A stretch of 64,000 bases of DNA, taken from assembly GCA_905215045.1 (NCBI GenBank), contig CAJMOO010000001.1, positions 18,300-82,299 of the forward strand, in the 5' to 3' direction. This document shows, one piece after another, positions 52,819 through 61,574 of the stretch (its first letter is position 1; each line of letters starts with the position of its first letter). The position numbers and the translations under genes are program-made. The notes beneath the pieces were generated by a model, which saw only the letters and a list, made by a program, of their open reading frames with translations, ran no database searches and was not told where the DNA came from. The DNA comes from an uncultured bacterium. GTDB lineage: Bacteria > Bacillota_A > Clostridia > Lachnospirales > Lachnospiraceae.

Positions 52819-55164
52819 TTAAATAATTCCAACTGCTAGTCCAATCAACCTTACGATCAAAGCTGCCACCCAGGCGATCACGCATTGCCATAATACAAGA
52901 CTGACTGCCCACCTTGTTCCAAGTTCTCGTTTAACAGATGCGATCGCTGCAACACATGGACTGTAAAGCAAACTAAATACCAATAATGATGCGGCTGCTA
53001 ACGGTGTGATCGCATTCGTGATATTTCCCCCAAATAACACTCCTAAAGTTGAAACTACACTTTCCTTCGCCATAAATCCACTGATCAATGATGTTGCGAT
53101 TCTCCAGTCTCCTAATCCTAATGGTGAAAATACTGGTGCTAAGAATCCAGCCACCATTGCTAACATACTGTGCGCAGAATCTTCCACCATATTTAACTGC
53201 AGATCAAAACGCTGTAAAAACCATACCACGATCGTTGCTACTAAGATTACGGAAAATGCCTTCTGTAAGAAATCTTTTGCTTTCTCCCATAATAACTGTG
53301 TTACATTCTTAACTCCAGGAAGTCTGTAATTTGGTAATTCCATTACAAAAGGTACAGGTTCTCCTTTAAATAAAGTTCCCTTATATAAAAATGCGATTAA
53401 AATTCCAATGATAATTCCTAATATATACAGTCCTGCCATAATCAACCCGCCATGTTTTGGGAAAAATGCATTTACAAAGAAAGCATATATTGGAAGTTTC
53501 GCTGTACAACTCATAAATGGTGTTAAAAGAATCGTCATCTTGCGATCCCTCTCACTTGTCAGTGTTCTTGTTGCCATAACTGCAGGAACTGTACATCCAA
53601 ACCCAATCAGCATTGGGACAATACTTCGCCCGGAAAGACCGATCTTACGAAGCAATTTATCCATGACAAATGCAACTCTTGCAATATACCCACTGTCTTC
53701 CATCAACGATAAAAAGAAAAATAAGGTTACAATGATCGGTAAAAAACTTAAAACACTTCCTACCCCGGTAAAAATACCATCGATCACAAGACTGTGAATT
53801 GCAGGATTTACATGTGCTGCAGCTAATGCCTGATCTGCAGCTGCTGAAATTTTGTCGATTCCCATCTCAAGCAATCCTTGCAGCCATGCACCAATGACAT
53901 TAAATGTTAAGTAAAATACCAAAACCATAATCCCTATAAAACATGGAATGGCTGTATATTTTCCTGTTAAAATACGATCGATCTTTTCACTTCTTATGCG
54001 TTCTTTGCTTTCTTTTGGCTTTACAACGGTCTGTTCACACAGATGTTCTATAAAATCAAATCTCATATCCGCAATTGCCGCACTTCGATCCAAATGACGT
54101 TCTGCCTCCATCTGGCAGACGATGTGTTCCAGCATTTCCATCTCATTTTGTTCAAGTTTCAATTGCTCTAAGATCAATGGATCTCCCTCAATTGCCTTTG
54201 TCGCTGCAAATCTCACTGGTATATCTGCTTTCTCTGCGTGATCTTCAATCAAATGAATCACTGCATGAATGCATCGATGCACAGCGCCATCATGATCTTC
54301 TTTATTGCAAAAATCCTGTCTTAGCGGCCGTTCCTGATATTTGGCAATATGAATTGCATGTTTGACAAGTTCATCAACGCCCTCATTCTTTGCTGCTGAA
54401 ATCGGTATCACTGGAACTCCAAGCATTGCCTCCATCTCATTTACATTGATAGATCCTTGATTGCCAGTCACTTCATCCATCATATTTAATGCAATCACCA
54501 TTGGAATATCCATCTCTAGTAACTGCATTGTAAGATAGAGATTACGTTCAATGTTGGTTGCATCTACAATATTAATAAGAGCCTTTGGTTTATCATCTAA
54601 TACAAAATTCCTGGAAACAATTTCTTCACTGCTGTATGGTGACATAGAATAGATTCCTGGAAGATCTGTTACATTGGTCTTAGGATAACCTTTAATTGAT
54701 CCATCCTTCCGGTCAACCGTAACTCCCGGAAAATTACCGACATGTTGATTCGCTCCAGTCAGCTGATTAAATAATGTAGTCTTTCCGCAGTTCTGATTTC
54801 CTACCAGCGCATAAGTTAATATTGCACCTTCTGGAAGCGGATGTTCATTTTCCTTCGAATGATATTTTCCTTCTTCTCCAAGCCCTGGGTGTTCAGAAAC
54901 CTTCATATGATCTGTATTCTTATGATCTGTGTTCGTCTTTGTGACACGCGAAATCTCTATCTGATCTGCTTCTTCTAAACGTAATGTGAGTTCATAACCA
55001 TGAAGTTGTATCTCCATGGGATCACCCATCGGTGCAAATTTTACAACGGTTACTTCTACCCCTGGGATCATCCCCATATCAAGAAAATGCTGCCTTAACG
55101 CTCCTTGTCCTCCGACACTTTCAATGACAGCACTTTCTCCAATTTGTAATTGCTTTAATGTCAT
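52819..55164 (-). CDS. feoB: Ferrous iron transporter, FeoA-FeoB fusion
   Basis: 781 aa. Residues 1-75 form a FeoA-type SH3 domain (MTLKQLQIGESAVIES, LDMGMIPGVEVTV). After a His-containing linker (about 80-110) comes the GTPase: NQNCGKTTLFNQLTG (G1), PGVTVDRKDG (G2), DLPGIYSMSPYSSEE (G3), NMMD (G4) and SAAKNEG (G5). Two gate regions with about 10 helices follow (SGRSIVPMLIGFGCTVPAVM and FVNAFFPKHGG). It imports Fe2+ across the membrane using GTP. FeoA is usually a separate gene; the fusion binds them at equal dose. A Fur-type site is not visible. Confidence 0.93.
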   Translation of the reverse strand: MTLKQLQIGESAVIESVGGQGALRQHFLDMGMIPGVEVTVVKFAPMGDPMEIQLHGYELTLRLEEADQIEISRVTKTNTDHKNTDHMKVSEHPGLGEEGKYHSKENEHPLPEGAILTYALVGNQNCGKTTLFNQLTGANQHVGNFPGVTVDRKDGSIKGYPKTNVTDLPGIYSMSPYSSEEIVSRNFVLDDKPKALINIVDATNIERNLYLTMQLLEMDIPMVIALNMMDEVTGNQGSINVNEMEAMLGVPVIPISAAKNEGVDELVKHAIHIAKYQERPLRQDFCNKEDHDGAVHRCIHAVIHLIEDHAEKADIPVRFAATKAIEGDPLILEQLKLEQNEMEMLEHIVCQMEAERHLDRSAAIADMRFDFIEHLCEQTVVKPKESKERIRSEKIDRILTGKYTAIPCFIGIMVLVFYLTFNVIGAWLQGLLEMGIDKISAAADQALAAAHVNPAIHSLVIDGIFTGVGSVLSFLPIIVTLFFFLSLMEDSGYIARVAFVMDKLLRKIGLSGRSIVPMLIGFGCTVPAVMATRTLTSERDRKMTILLTPFMSCTAKLPIYAFFVNAFFPKHGGLIMAGLYILGIIIGILIAFLYKGTLFKGEPVPFVMELPNYRLPGVKNVTQLLWEKAKDFLQKAFSVILVATIVVWFLQRFDLQLNMVEDSAHSMLAMVAGFLAPVFSPLGLGDWRIATSLISGFMAKESVVSTLGVLFGGNITNAITPLAAASLLVFSLLYSPCVAAIASVKRELGTRWAVSLVLWQCVIAWVAALIVRLIGLAVGII

Positions 55165-55284
55165 ATTCTTATCCTTTATCTTCTCGTCTTTTGTTTCTTT
55201 TATCCTTTGGATGTTTCATGATCCATACAGAGTATATTGTATCATATTTTTGATAATTTTTCTCAATAAGATATTTATTTTAGC

Positions 55285-55328
55285 AAAAAACAGCAGAAAT
55301 TCTGCCCGCATATCGCAAAATTCCTGCT
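55285..55328 (-). terminator. Terminator on the minus strand after copA
   Basis: On the minus strand, AGCAGGAATTTTGC pairs with GCAGAATTTCTGCT, then GTTTTTT. The gap between copA and feoB (55165-55405) otherwise has AT-rich sequence only. Confidence 0.7.
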
Positions 55329-55405
55329 ATTTTATATAACAATATTGATTTTAATAATAATATTTAGTCGGTTTATACCGAAAATATTATAACAATATTT
55401 GTTTT

Positions 55406-55615
55406 TTATTCAATGCCTGTTACTTTGTAATCTTTATCTTCAACTGTCTGTGTTAAAACATCATCAGATACTTCATTTGTCATAGAAACAACGGCTGTTC
55501 CTTCTTCATGACTTACTACAGCTTCTTCCACACCATCTAAAGCTTCTAATGCTTTCTTTACTGTAGCCTCACAGTGTCCACACATCATTCCTTCGATCTT
55601 CATTGTTTTCTTCAT
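55406..55615 (-). CDS. copZ: Internal CopZ copper chaperone start inside copA
   Basis: Within copA, the frame holds ATG at 55615 (minus strand), eight bases after a perfect AGGAGG (55624-55629). The product, 69 aa, is a full CopZ: MKKTMKIEGMMCGHCEATVK and a complete beta-alpha-beta-beta-alpha-beta fold. The site predicts a free chaperone made from the same message, beside the longer fused protein. It could be a remnant of two separate genes fused by the loss of a stop codon, kept because the ribosome site still gives CopZ. Confidence 0.68.
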   Translation of the reverse strand: MKKTMKIEGMMCGHCEATVKKALEALDGVEEAVVSHEEGTAVVSMTNEVSDDVLTQTVEDKDYKVTGIE

Positions 55616-57952
55616 TGTAATTTCCTCCTGTTTTGTTGTTGTATTTTGAACCTGAATTTCTTCAAGTACTACACTGTTTTTGATTTTCTTATCTCTGTTT
55701 GCATCATGCATTTTAAAGAAGTTTAATCGTAATGCATTGGTAACAACACAGAAACTTGATAAGCTCATTGCCGCTGCACCAAACATTGGATTTAGTTTCC
55801 ATCCAAGTAACATATACCATGCACCTGCAGCTAATGGAATTCCAATGATATTATAGATAAAGGCCCAGAATAAGTTCTCATGAATATTCTTAAGTGTTGC
55901 ACGGCTCAAACGAATGGCTGCCGGTACATCACTTAAACGGCTTTTCATTAAGACAACATCAGCCGCATCAATTGCAATATCAGTTCCTGCACCAATGGCA
56001 ATTCCCATATCGGCTCTTGTAAGCGCTGGTGCATCATTGATACCATCACCAACCATTGCAACTTTTCCTTTTTCTTTTAAGTCACGAATGACGCTTTCTT
56101 TTCCTTCTGGTAAGACTCCGGCGATTACCTGGTCAACGCCTGCCTGTTCCCCGATAGCTTTTGCAGTACGTTCATTATCTCCAGTTAACATGACAACACG
56201 GATTCCCATGTTCTGAAGTTCTTTCACTGCCTGAGGACTGTCTTCTTTGATCACGTCAGCAACAGCAATAATACCGATCAGCTGATCATCACAGGCAAAG
56301 AATAAAGGTGTCTTTCCCTGATTGGCAAGTTCTTCGGATTTCTTGATCATAGATACTGGAATTGTTGCATATTTCTCAATAAATCTCTGATTACCACCAT
56401 AAATTGTTTCGTTTTCAATCTTCCCAGAAAGACCATTTCCTGCAACCGCCTGGAAGTCTTTGATCTCAAGATTATCACTAAGATTTATTTCTTCTGCTTT
56501 TTGTAAGATTGCATGTGCGAGAGGATGCTCACTCTTTTTCTCTAAAGCATACGCCATAGAAAGAAGTTCCTCTTCACTGATACCCTCTACAGGTACCATA
56601 TCTGTCACCTGTGGTTTTCCACTTGTGATCGTTCCTGTTTTATCTAAGGCAACAATCTGTGTCTTTCCTGTTTCTTCTAAGGATACGGCTGTCTTAAACA
56701 TGATTCCATGTTTAGCACCCATTCCATTTCCTACCATGATCGCTACTGGTGTTGCAAGTCCTAAAGCACAAGGGCAGCTGATCACTAAGACGGAAATACC
56801 TCTTGCAAGTGCAAATCCAAAACTCTGTCCAACAAGCAGCCAAATGATCATTGTTGCGATTGCAATACAGATAACCGTTGGGACGAAAATTCCTGATACT
56901 TTATCTGCAACTTTCGCAATCGGTGCTTTGGTTGCGGCTGCATCACTAACCATCTGAATGATCTGAGAAAGCGTTGTATCTTCCCCAACTCTTGTTGCTT
57001 CACATTTTAAATAACCAGAGGTGTTTAATGTCGCAGCGGATACTGCATCTCCTTCTTTTTTGTCTACAGGAATACTTTCTCCTGTTAAGGCGGATTCATT
57101 TAACGCACTGTTTCCTTCGATAATCATACCATCTACTGGTATATTCTCTCCAGGTTTTACAACAAAGATATCTCCCTGATGTACCTGTTCGATCCCGACT
57201 TCCATTTCCTGTCCATTACGGATCACAACGGCTGTCTTTGGTGCGAGTTTCATCAAACTCTTTAATGCATCTGTCGTTTTCCCTTTAGATCTTGCTTCTA
57301 ACATCTTACCAACCGTGATCAGTGTTAAGATCATAGCTGCAGATTCAAAATAGAATTCATGCATATATTTCATAACAGCATCCATATTTTGATGCATCTG
57401 AGCATCTGTCATGGCAAATAAAACGTAAACACTGTATCCATAAGAAGCTGCTGATCCTAAAGCAACCAGAGTATCCATATTCGGTGCTTTATGGAATAAG
57501 CTCTTAAATCCACTGATGAAGAACTTCTGGTTAATGACCATGATCACCGTTGTAAATAACAGCTGGATCAGCCCCATTGCTACATGGTTTCCATCTAAAA
57601 TCTTAGGAATTGGCCAGTTCCACATCATATGTCCCATTGACAGATACATAAGTGGGATCAAAAAACACAACGATGCGATCAGACGTTTCTTTAAGACGGG
57701 AGTTTCTCTGTCTTTTAATAAATCTGCATCCGAAGAACTGCTCTGTGTCTGTTCTCCTTTTTTCTTTGCTCCATATCCGGCATCTTCCACTGCTTTAATG
57801 ATTGCAGACGGATCTGCGGTTCCTTCAACACCCATTGAGTTTGTCAGCAGGCTTACAGAGCAGGATGTCACTCCCTCTACACTGGAAACCGCTTTCTCTA
57901 CGCGTGTGCTGCAGGCAGCACAACTCATGCCAGTCACTTGATATTGTTCCAT
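55406..57952 (-). CDS. copA: Copper-exporting P-type ATPase with fused C-terminal CopZ
   Basis: 848 aa. The N-terminal heavy-metal domain has MSCAACSTR (Cys pair). Then come the actuator (TGES), the CPC motif ISCPCALGLATP, the catalytic DKTGT, TGDNERTAKAI and GDGINDAPALTRADMGIAI. A C-terminal heavy-metal domain, EGMMCGHCEATVKKA, begins right after a linker. That end corresponds to a whole CopZ chaperone, and an internal AGGAGG and ATG sit at the join (see the separate entry). The ATG at 57952 with AAAGGA ahead is preferred over 57970. It pumps Cu+ out of the cell. It lies 36 bp after csoR in the same operon. Confidence 0.93.
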   Translation of the reverse strand: MEQYQVTGMSCAACSTRVEKAVSSVEGVTSCSVSLLTNSMGVEGTADPSAIIKAVEDAGYGAKKKGEQTQSSSSDADLLKDRETPVLKKRLIASLCFLIPLMYLSMGHMMWNWPIPKILDGNHVAMGLIQLLFTTVIMVINQKFFISGFKSLFHKAPNMDTLVALGSAASYGYSVYVLFAMTDAQMHQNMDAVMKYMHEFYFESAAMILTLITVGKMLEARSKGKTTDALKSLMKLAPKTAVVIRNGQEMEVGIEQVHQGDIFVVKPGENIPVDGMIIEGNSALNESALTGESIPVDKKEGDAVSAATLNTSGYLKCEATRVGEDTTLSQIIQMVSDAAATKAPIAKVADKVSGIFVPTVICIAIATMIIWLLVGQSFGFALARGISVLVISCPCALGLATPVAIMVGNGMGAKHGIMFKTAVSLEETGKTQIVALDKTGTITSGKPQVTDMVPVEGISEEELLSMAYALEKKSEHPLAHAILQKAEEINLSDNLEIKDFQAVAGNGLSGKIENETIYGGNQRFIEKYATIPVSMIKKSEELANQGKTPLFFACDDQLIGIIAVADVIKEDSPQAVKELQNMGIRVVMLTGDNERTAKAIGEQAGVDQVIAGVLPEGKESVIRDLKEKGKVAMVGDGINDAPALTRADMGIAIGAGTDIAIDAADVVLMKSRLSDVPAAIRLSRATLKNIHENLFWAFIYNIIGIPLAAGAWYMLLGWKLNPMFGAAAMSLSSFCVVTNALRLNFFKMHDANRDKKIKNSVVLEEIQVQNTTTKQEEITMKKTMKIEGMMCGHCEATVKKALEALDGVEEAVVSHEEGTAVVSMTNEVSDDVLTQTVEDKDYKVTGIE

Positions 57953-57988
57953 GGTTTCCTTTCCTTTCATTTTGGGTTTATTAAATTG

Positions 57989-58297
57989 TTATTTCATTAG
58001 TTTTTGTAAAACTTTTACTAACTCATCGATTGTTTCATCTTTGCCTTCTCTGATATCTTCTGCCACGCAGGTTCTGATATGATTAGCAAGAAGAACTTTA
58101 TTGAAACTGTTCAATGCTGCATTAACAGCTGATACCTGAATTAATACGTCAGTACAATAAGTATCGTTCTCTATCATCTTTTTTATTCCTCGGACCTGAC
58201 CTTCAATGCGGCTTAGACGATTGATCAGGTCTCTATATTCTTTGTCGGAACGTTCTTTTGTCTTGTGATGACAACAACATTCTTTTTGTTCTTCCAT
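57989..58297 (-). CDS. csoR: Copper-sensing repressor CsoR
   Basis: 102-aa all-helical repressor. Copper ligands are C48 (NDTYC), H73 and C77 (ANHIRTC), the exact CsoR trio; the N-terminus CCCHH is extra. RLSRIEGQVRGIKKMI is the family's DNA- and tetramer-forming helix. Cu+ releases it from DNA. The ATG at 58297 has GGAGG ahead; an upstream frame is not conserved. It is first in the operon with copA and probably represses its own promoter (58323-58351). Confidence 0.93.
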   Translation of the reverse strand: MEEQKECCCHHKTKERSDKEYRDLINRLSRIEGQVRGIKKMIENDTYCTDVLIQVSAVNAALNSFNKVLLANHIRTCVAEDIREGKDETIDELVKVLQKLMK

Positions 58298-58322
58298 TGT
58301 AATTACCTCCTTTACGATTGGT

Positions 58323-58351
58323 ATTATATACCCTATTGGGGTATATTGCAA
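58323..58351 (-). promoter_or_regulatory. csoR-copA promoter with CsoR operator in the spacer
   Basis: On the minus strand: TTGCAA (58346-58351), 17-bp spacer, TATAAT (58323-58328). An inverted repeat ATATACCC-tattg-GGGTATAT (58326-58346) fills the spacer. ACCC/GGGT arms of this spacing are the known CsoR operator type. Confidence 0.85.
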
Positions 58352-58434
58352 GTTTTTTATTTGAGAAAAAGTTGCAATTATATAGCTAAGCCTATTTTAC
58401 AATTTTAAAAATATATGAAACTATGATAAGATCA

Positions 58435-58476
58435 TTGATAAAATCCCTAAAATAGCATATAATAATTTTAGGGATT
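58435..58476 (+). promoter_or_regulatory. Toxin-antitoxin promoter with palindrome around -10
   Basis: TTGATA (58435-58440), 17-bp spacer, TATAAT (58458-58463). A perfect 12-bp inverted repeat AATCCCTAAAAT (58442-58453) and ATTTTAGGGATT (58465-58476) flanks the -10, matching autoregulation by the antitoxin. Confidence 0.75.
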
Positions 58477-58502
58477 AATTATGAGACTTAGGAGGTGATA
58501 TT

Positions 58503-58739
58503 ATGATTACAACAACGGCAACTGATATTCAGAACAACTTTGGGAAATATTTAAAAGCTGTTCAAGAAGGTAATGAAATCATTATTTTAAAAAAAGGAAA
58601 AGAAGTCGCCAGATTGATTTCAAAAGACACAGGTATTTCTTTTTTAACAGATTCTCTAACTGGAATTCTAAAAAACGATTATAACGAAAAGGTTATTCGT
58701 GCAGAAAGGATCGCAGAAAAATATGAAAATATTGATTGA
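58503..58739 (+). CDS. Phd/YefM-type antitoxin
   Basis: 78 aa. The start TTTATDIQNNFGKYLKAVQEGNEI and KKGKEVARLIS is the DNA-binding half of the Phd/YefM fold. The C-terminal half (about 50-78) would fold over the PIN toxin. The next gene begins 17 bp before its end. It probably binds the palindrome 58442-58476 and represses the pair. Confidence 0.9.
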   Translation: MITTTATDIQNNFGKYLKAVQEGNEIIILKKGKEVARLISKDTGISFLTDSLTGILKNDYNEKVIRAERIAEKYENID

Positions 58740-59130
58740 TACAAATGTAATTCTTGATGTATTATGCGACAGAACTGATTTTGTTGAAAACTCTTCAAAA
58801 ATCTGGAAATTATGCGAAGTTGAAAAGATTGATGGCTATATTTCAGCATTATCTATTCCGAATATTGTTTATATTCTAAGAAAAGAGTTAACACCAGAAA
58901 AAACGCAGCAGATTATTGAGCAGTTATTTATGATTTTTCATATTGCCGATCTAAAGTCTTCTGATATAAGGAAAGCTGCAAACATGAAAACTTCCGATTA
59001 TGAAGATGCGATTCAAATGGTATGCGCACAACGAATGAAGGTAGATTTTATTGTAACTCGTAATATTAAGGATTTCATCGAAAGTAAAGTACCTGCTATG
59101 AAACCAGACGAATTATTAGAACGTATATAA
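58723..59130 (+). CDS. PIN-domain toxin (VapC-like RNase)
   Basis: 135 aa. The start MKILIDTNVILDVL carries the first active-site Asp; later acidic positions in TSDYEDAIQM and TRNIKDF complete the Mg2+ site. It is expected to cleave RNA (often tRNA) when freed from the antitoxin. ATG at 58723 lies in the antitoxin gene, fitting coupled translation. The pair stands between the copper operon and thrS. Confidence 0.9.
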   Translation: MKILIDTNVILDVLCDRTDFVENSSKIWKLCEVEKIDGYISALSIPNIVYILRKELTPEKTQQIIEQLFMIFHIADLKSSDIRKAANMKTSDYEDAIQMVCAQRMKVDFIVTRNIKDFIESKVPAMKPDELLERI

Positions 59131-59167
59131 AAAGGAGGCATTCCACAAAGTGTGGTGCCTCCTTTTT
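59129..59167. terminator. Bidirectional terminator between toxin and thrS
   Basis: AAAAAGGAGGCA (59129-59140) pairs with TGCCTCCTTTTT (59156-59167), 12 bp, plus inner CCAC/GTGG. Confidence 0.9.
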
Positions 59168-59178
59168 ATTATATTAAA

Positions 59179-61104
59179 TTAATCTTCTTTTTCAACCTTA
59201 CGATTTTCTCTATTTGCAATCTCTTCTTTGATTCCAGCTAAGAAGTCATCTAACTTCATCTGTCCTTCATCACCTTTGAATCGGCTTCTTACAGATACAG
59301 CTTCGTTTTCTTCTTCTTTTCCACCAACAACTAACATGTATGGGATCTTCTGAAGCTGTGCTTCACGGATCTTGTATCCCATCTTTTCAGCTCTTGTATC
59401 GATGTCTGCACGGATTCCTGCAGCTTTTAATGTATCAAGTACTTTTGTAGCATAATCTAAATGCTTATCAGAGATAGGGATCACTTCAACCTGTACTGGA
59501 GCTAACCATGTAGGGAAAGCACCTGCAAAATGCTCGATTAAGATACCGATGAAACGTTCAATAGATCCAAATGCAACACGGTGGATCATGATTGGACGAT
59601 GTTTCTCTCCATCAGCTCCTGTGTAGTGAAGATCGAATCGTAATGGAAGCTGGAAGTCAAGCTGGATTGTTCCACACTGCCATGTTCTTCCGATAGAATC
59701 CTCTAAGTGGAAGTCGATCTTAGGTCCGTAGAAAGCTCCGTCTCCTTCATTTACTACATAATCAAGTCCAAGATCATCTAGGGCTGCACGAAGTGATTCT
59801 GTTGCAAGTTCCCAATCTTCATCGCTTCCCATGCTGTCATCTGGACGTGTAGAAAGTTCTACATGGTATTTAAATCCAAATAAGTTATATACCTGATCGA
59901 TCAGTCCAGCAACACCTTTGATCTCGTCTTTGATCTGATCTGGTGTCATAAAGATATGAGCATCATCCTGTGTAAAGCAGCGAACACGCATTAATCCGTG
60001 TAACTGACCTGATTTTTCATGACGATGTACTAATCCTAACTCACCCATTCTTAATGGAAGATCTCTATAAGAACGTGGTTCAGAATCATAAACAAGAACT
60101 CCACCTGGGCAGTTCATAGGTTTGATCGCGAAATCCTGTTCATCAATGACTGTTGTATACATATTTTCTTTGTAATGATCCCAATGTCCTGATGTTTCCC
60201 ATAAGTGACGGCTTAACATGATAGGTGTTGAGATTTCAACATATCCAGCCTTCTGATGGATTTCACGCCAGTAATCTAACAATGTATTTTTAAGAACCAT
60301 ACCTTTTGGAAGGAAGAATGGGAATCCAGGTCCTTCTTCTCTCATCATAAACAGACCAAGTTCTTTTCCAAGTTTACGATGATCACGTTTTCTAGCCTCT
60401 TCCATCATTGTAAGGTATGCATCTAATTCTGCTTTCTTTGTAAATGCAGTACCATAGATTCTTGTAAGCATCTGATTATGCTCATCTCCACGCCAGTAAG
60501 CACCTGCAATACTTGTAAGTTTAAATGCTTTGACTGGTTTTGTAGTCATTAAGTGAGGTCCTGCACAAAGATCAACGAATTCTCCCTGCTGATAGAAGCT
60601 GATCACGGAATCTTCTGGAAGATCTTCGATCAGTTCCACTTTGTAAGGTTCGTTTCTTTCTTTCATAAATGCGATTGCTTCATCTCTAGGTTTTGTAAAG
60701 CTTGTGATCTCAAGATTTTCTTTGACGATCTTCTTCATTTCTTTCTCAATCTTTTCAAGGTCTTCCTGTGTAAATGGAGTATCTTTCTCCATATCATAGT
60801 AGAAACCATTATCGATAGAAGGTCCAATCGCAAGTTTTGTTTCTGGGTACAGACGTTTTACTGCCTGAGCTAAAATATGAGATGCTGTATGACGGAATGC
60901 ATGTTTTCCTTCATCAGAATCAAATGTTAAGATATTTAATTCACAATCTTTGTCGATCACAGTTCTAAGGTCAACAACTTCTCCATCAACCTCACCTGCG
61001 CAGGCAACTCTTGCCAGTCCTTCACTGATATCTTTGGCAATATCAATGACAGACATGTTGTTTTCATACTCTTTTACAGATCCATCTTTTAATGTAATCT
61101 TCAT
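59179..61104 (-). CDS. thrS: Threonine--tRNA ligase
   Basis: 641-aa class II synthetase charging tRNA-Thr. The TGS domain is at 1-60, the editing domain with HTASHILAQAVKRLYP (His pair and FVDLCAGPH) at 65-225, and the core has motif 2 (RVRCFTQDDAHIF) and motif 3 (GSIERFIGILIEHF). Zinc ligands include MNCPGG. The anticodon-binding domain ends at about 640. It is controlled by a T-box leader (61203-61481), so it is raised when uncharged tRNA-Thr builds up. Confidence 0.95.
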   Translation of the reverse strand: MKITLKDGSVKEYENNMSVIDIAKDISEGLARVACAGEVDGEVVDLRTVIDKDCELNILTFDSDEGKHAFRHTASHILAQAVKRLYPETKLAIGPSIDNGFYYDMEKDTPFTQEDLEKIEKEMKKIVKENLEITSFTKPRDEAIAFMKERNEPYKVELIEDLPEDSVISFYQQGEFVDLCAGPHLMTTKPVKAFKLTSIAGAYWRGDEHNQMLTRIYGTAFTKKAELDAYLTMMEEARKRDHRKLGKELGLFMMREEGPGFPFFLPKGMVLKNTLLDYWREIHQKAGYVEISTPIMLSRHLWETSGHWDHYKENMYTTVIDEQDFAIKPMNCPGGVLVYDSEPRSYRDLPLRMGELGLVHRHEKSGQLHGLMRVRCFTQDDAHIFMTPDQIKDEIKGVAGLIDQVYNLFGFKYHVELSTRPDDSMGSDEDWELATESLRAALDDLGLDYVVNEGDGAFYGPKIDFHLEDSIGRTWQCGTIQLDFQLPLRFDLHYTGADGEKHRPIMIHRVAFGSIERFIGILIEHFAGAFPTWLAPVQVEVIPISDKHLDYATKVLDTLKAAGIRADIDTRAEKMGYKIREAQLQKIPYMLVVGGKEEENEAVSVRSRFKGDEGQMKLDDFLAGIKEEIANRENRKVEKED

Positions 61105-61202
61105 CTTTCTTGTTCATCCTTTCTTGATATATAACGTTTTATTTATCCCATTAAAAATCTTATATAAATACAAATCTTACGAGCATATTTTATATAAAAT
61201 TA

Positions 61203-61481
61203 GTCATAGAAATAAAAAATCCCATGGACTAATAAAAATCCATGGGACGAGTTATCGCGGTTCCACCCTGGTTATCTGTTTCATATTCTTCTAATAAAAT
61301 AATAAATTCCAGAAACAGATCACTTAATCGACGATTAACGGTGTCAGCCGGGCTGGTTTGCAGCCACTCCGAGGTGGTCTTCCTTTGTTTGTCTGCTTAG
61401 GATACTTTCAGCAAATATATCCCTCTCTGGAAGCTTTCCACAAAGTACTCTTCTCATCAACGTTTTGTTCTTTTTGATTTC
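61203..61481 (-). ncRNA. T-box leader for thrS
   Basis: The T-box sequence AGGGTGGAACCGCG lies at 61256-61269 (minus strand). The terminator CCCATGGA/TCCATGGG plus T-run (61212-61242) follows it, and the usual stem I with AGAGGGA lies at about 61424-61434. The promoter on the minus strand is TTGATT (61511-61516), 17-bp spacer, TATAAT (61488-61493). Binding of uncharged tRNA-Thr stops termination. The exact specifier codon was not placed by eye. Confidence 0.9.
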
Positions 61482-61487
61482 TTGTAA

Positions 61488-61516
61488 ATTATAGCATTGT
61501 GGTCTTATAAAATCAA
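61488..61516 (-). promoter_or_regulatory. thrS leader promoter
   Basis: TTGATT, 17-bp spacer, TATAAT on the minus strand; the start would fall near 61481. The stretch to 61574 shows no gene. Confidence 0.75.
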
Positions 61517-61574
61517 TGGGAAAATAAAATTTCTTTTTGAAACATTTCTCTTTCCTTACTTTTAATATCTATCA

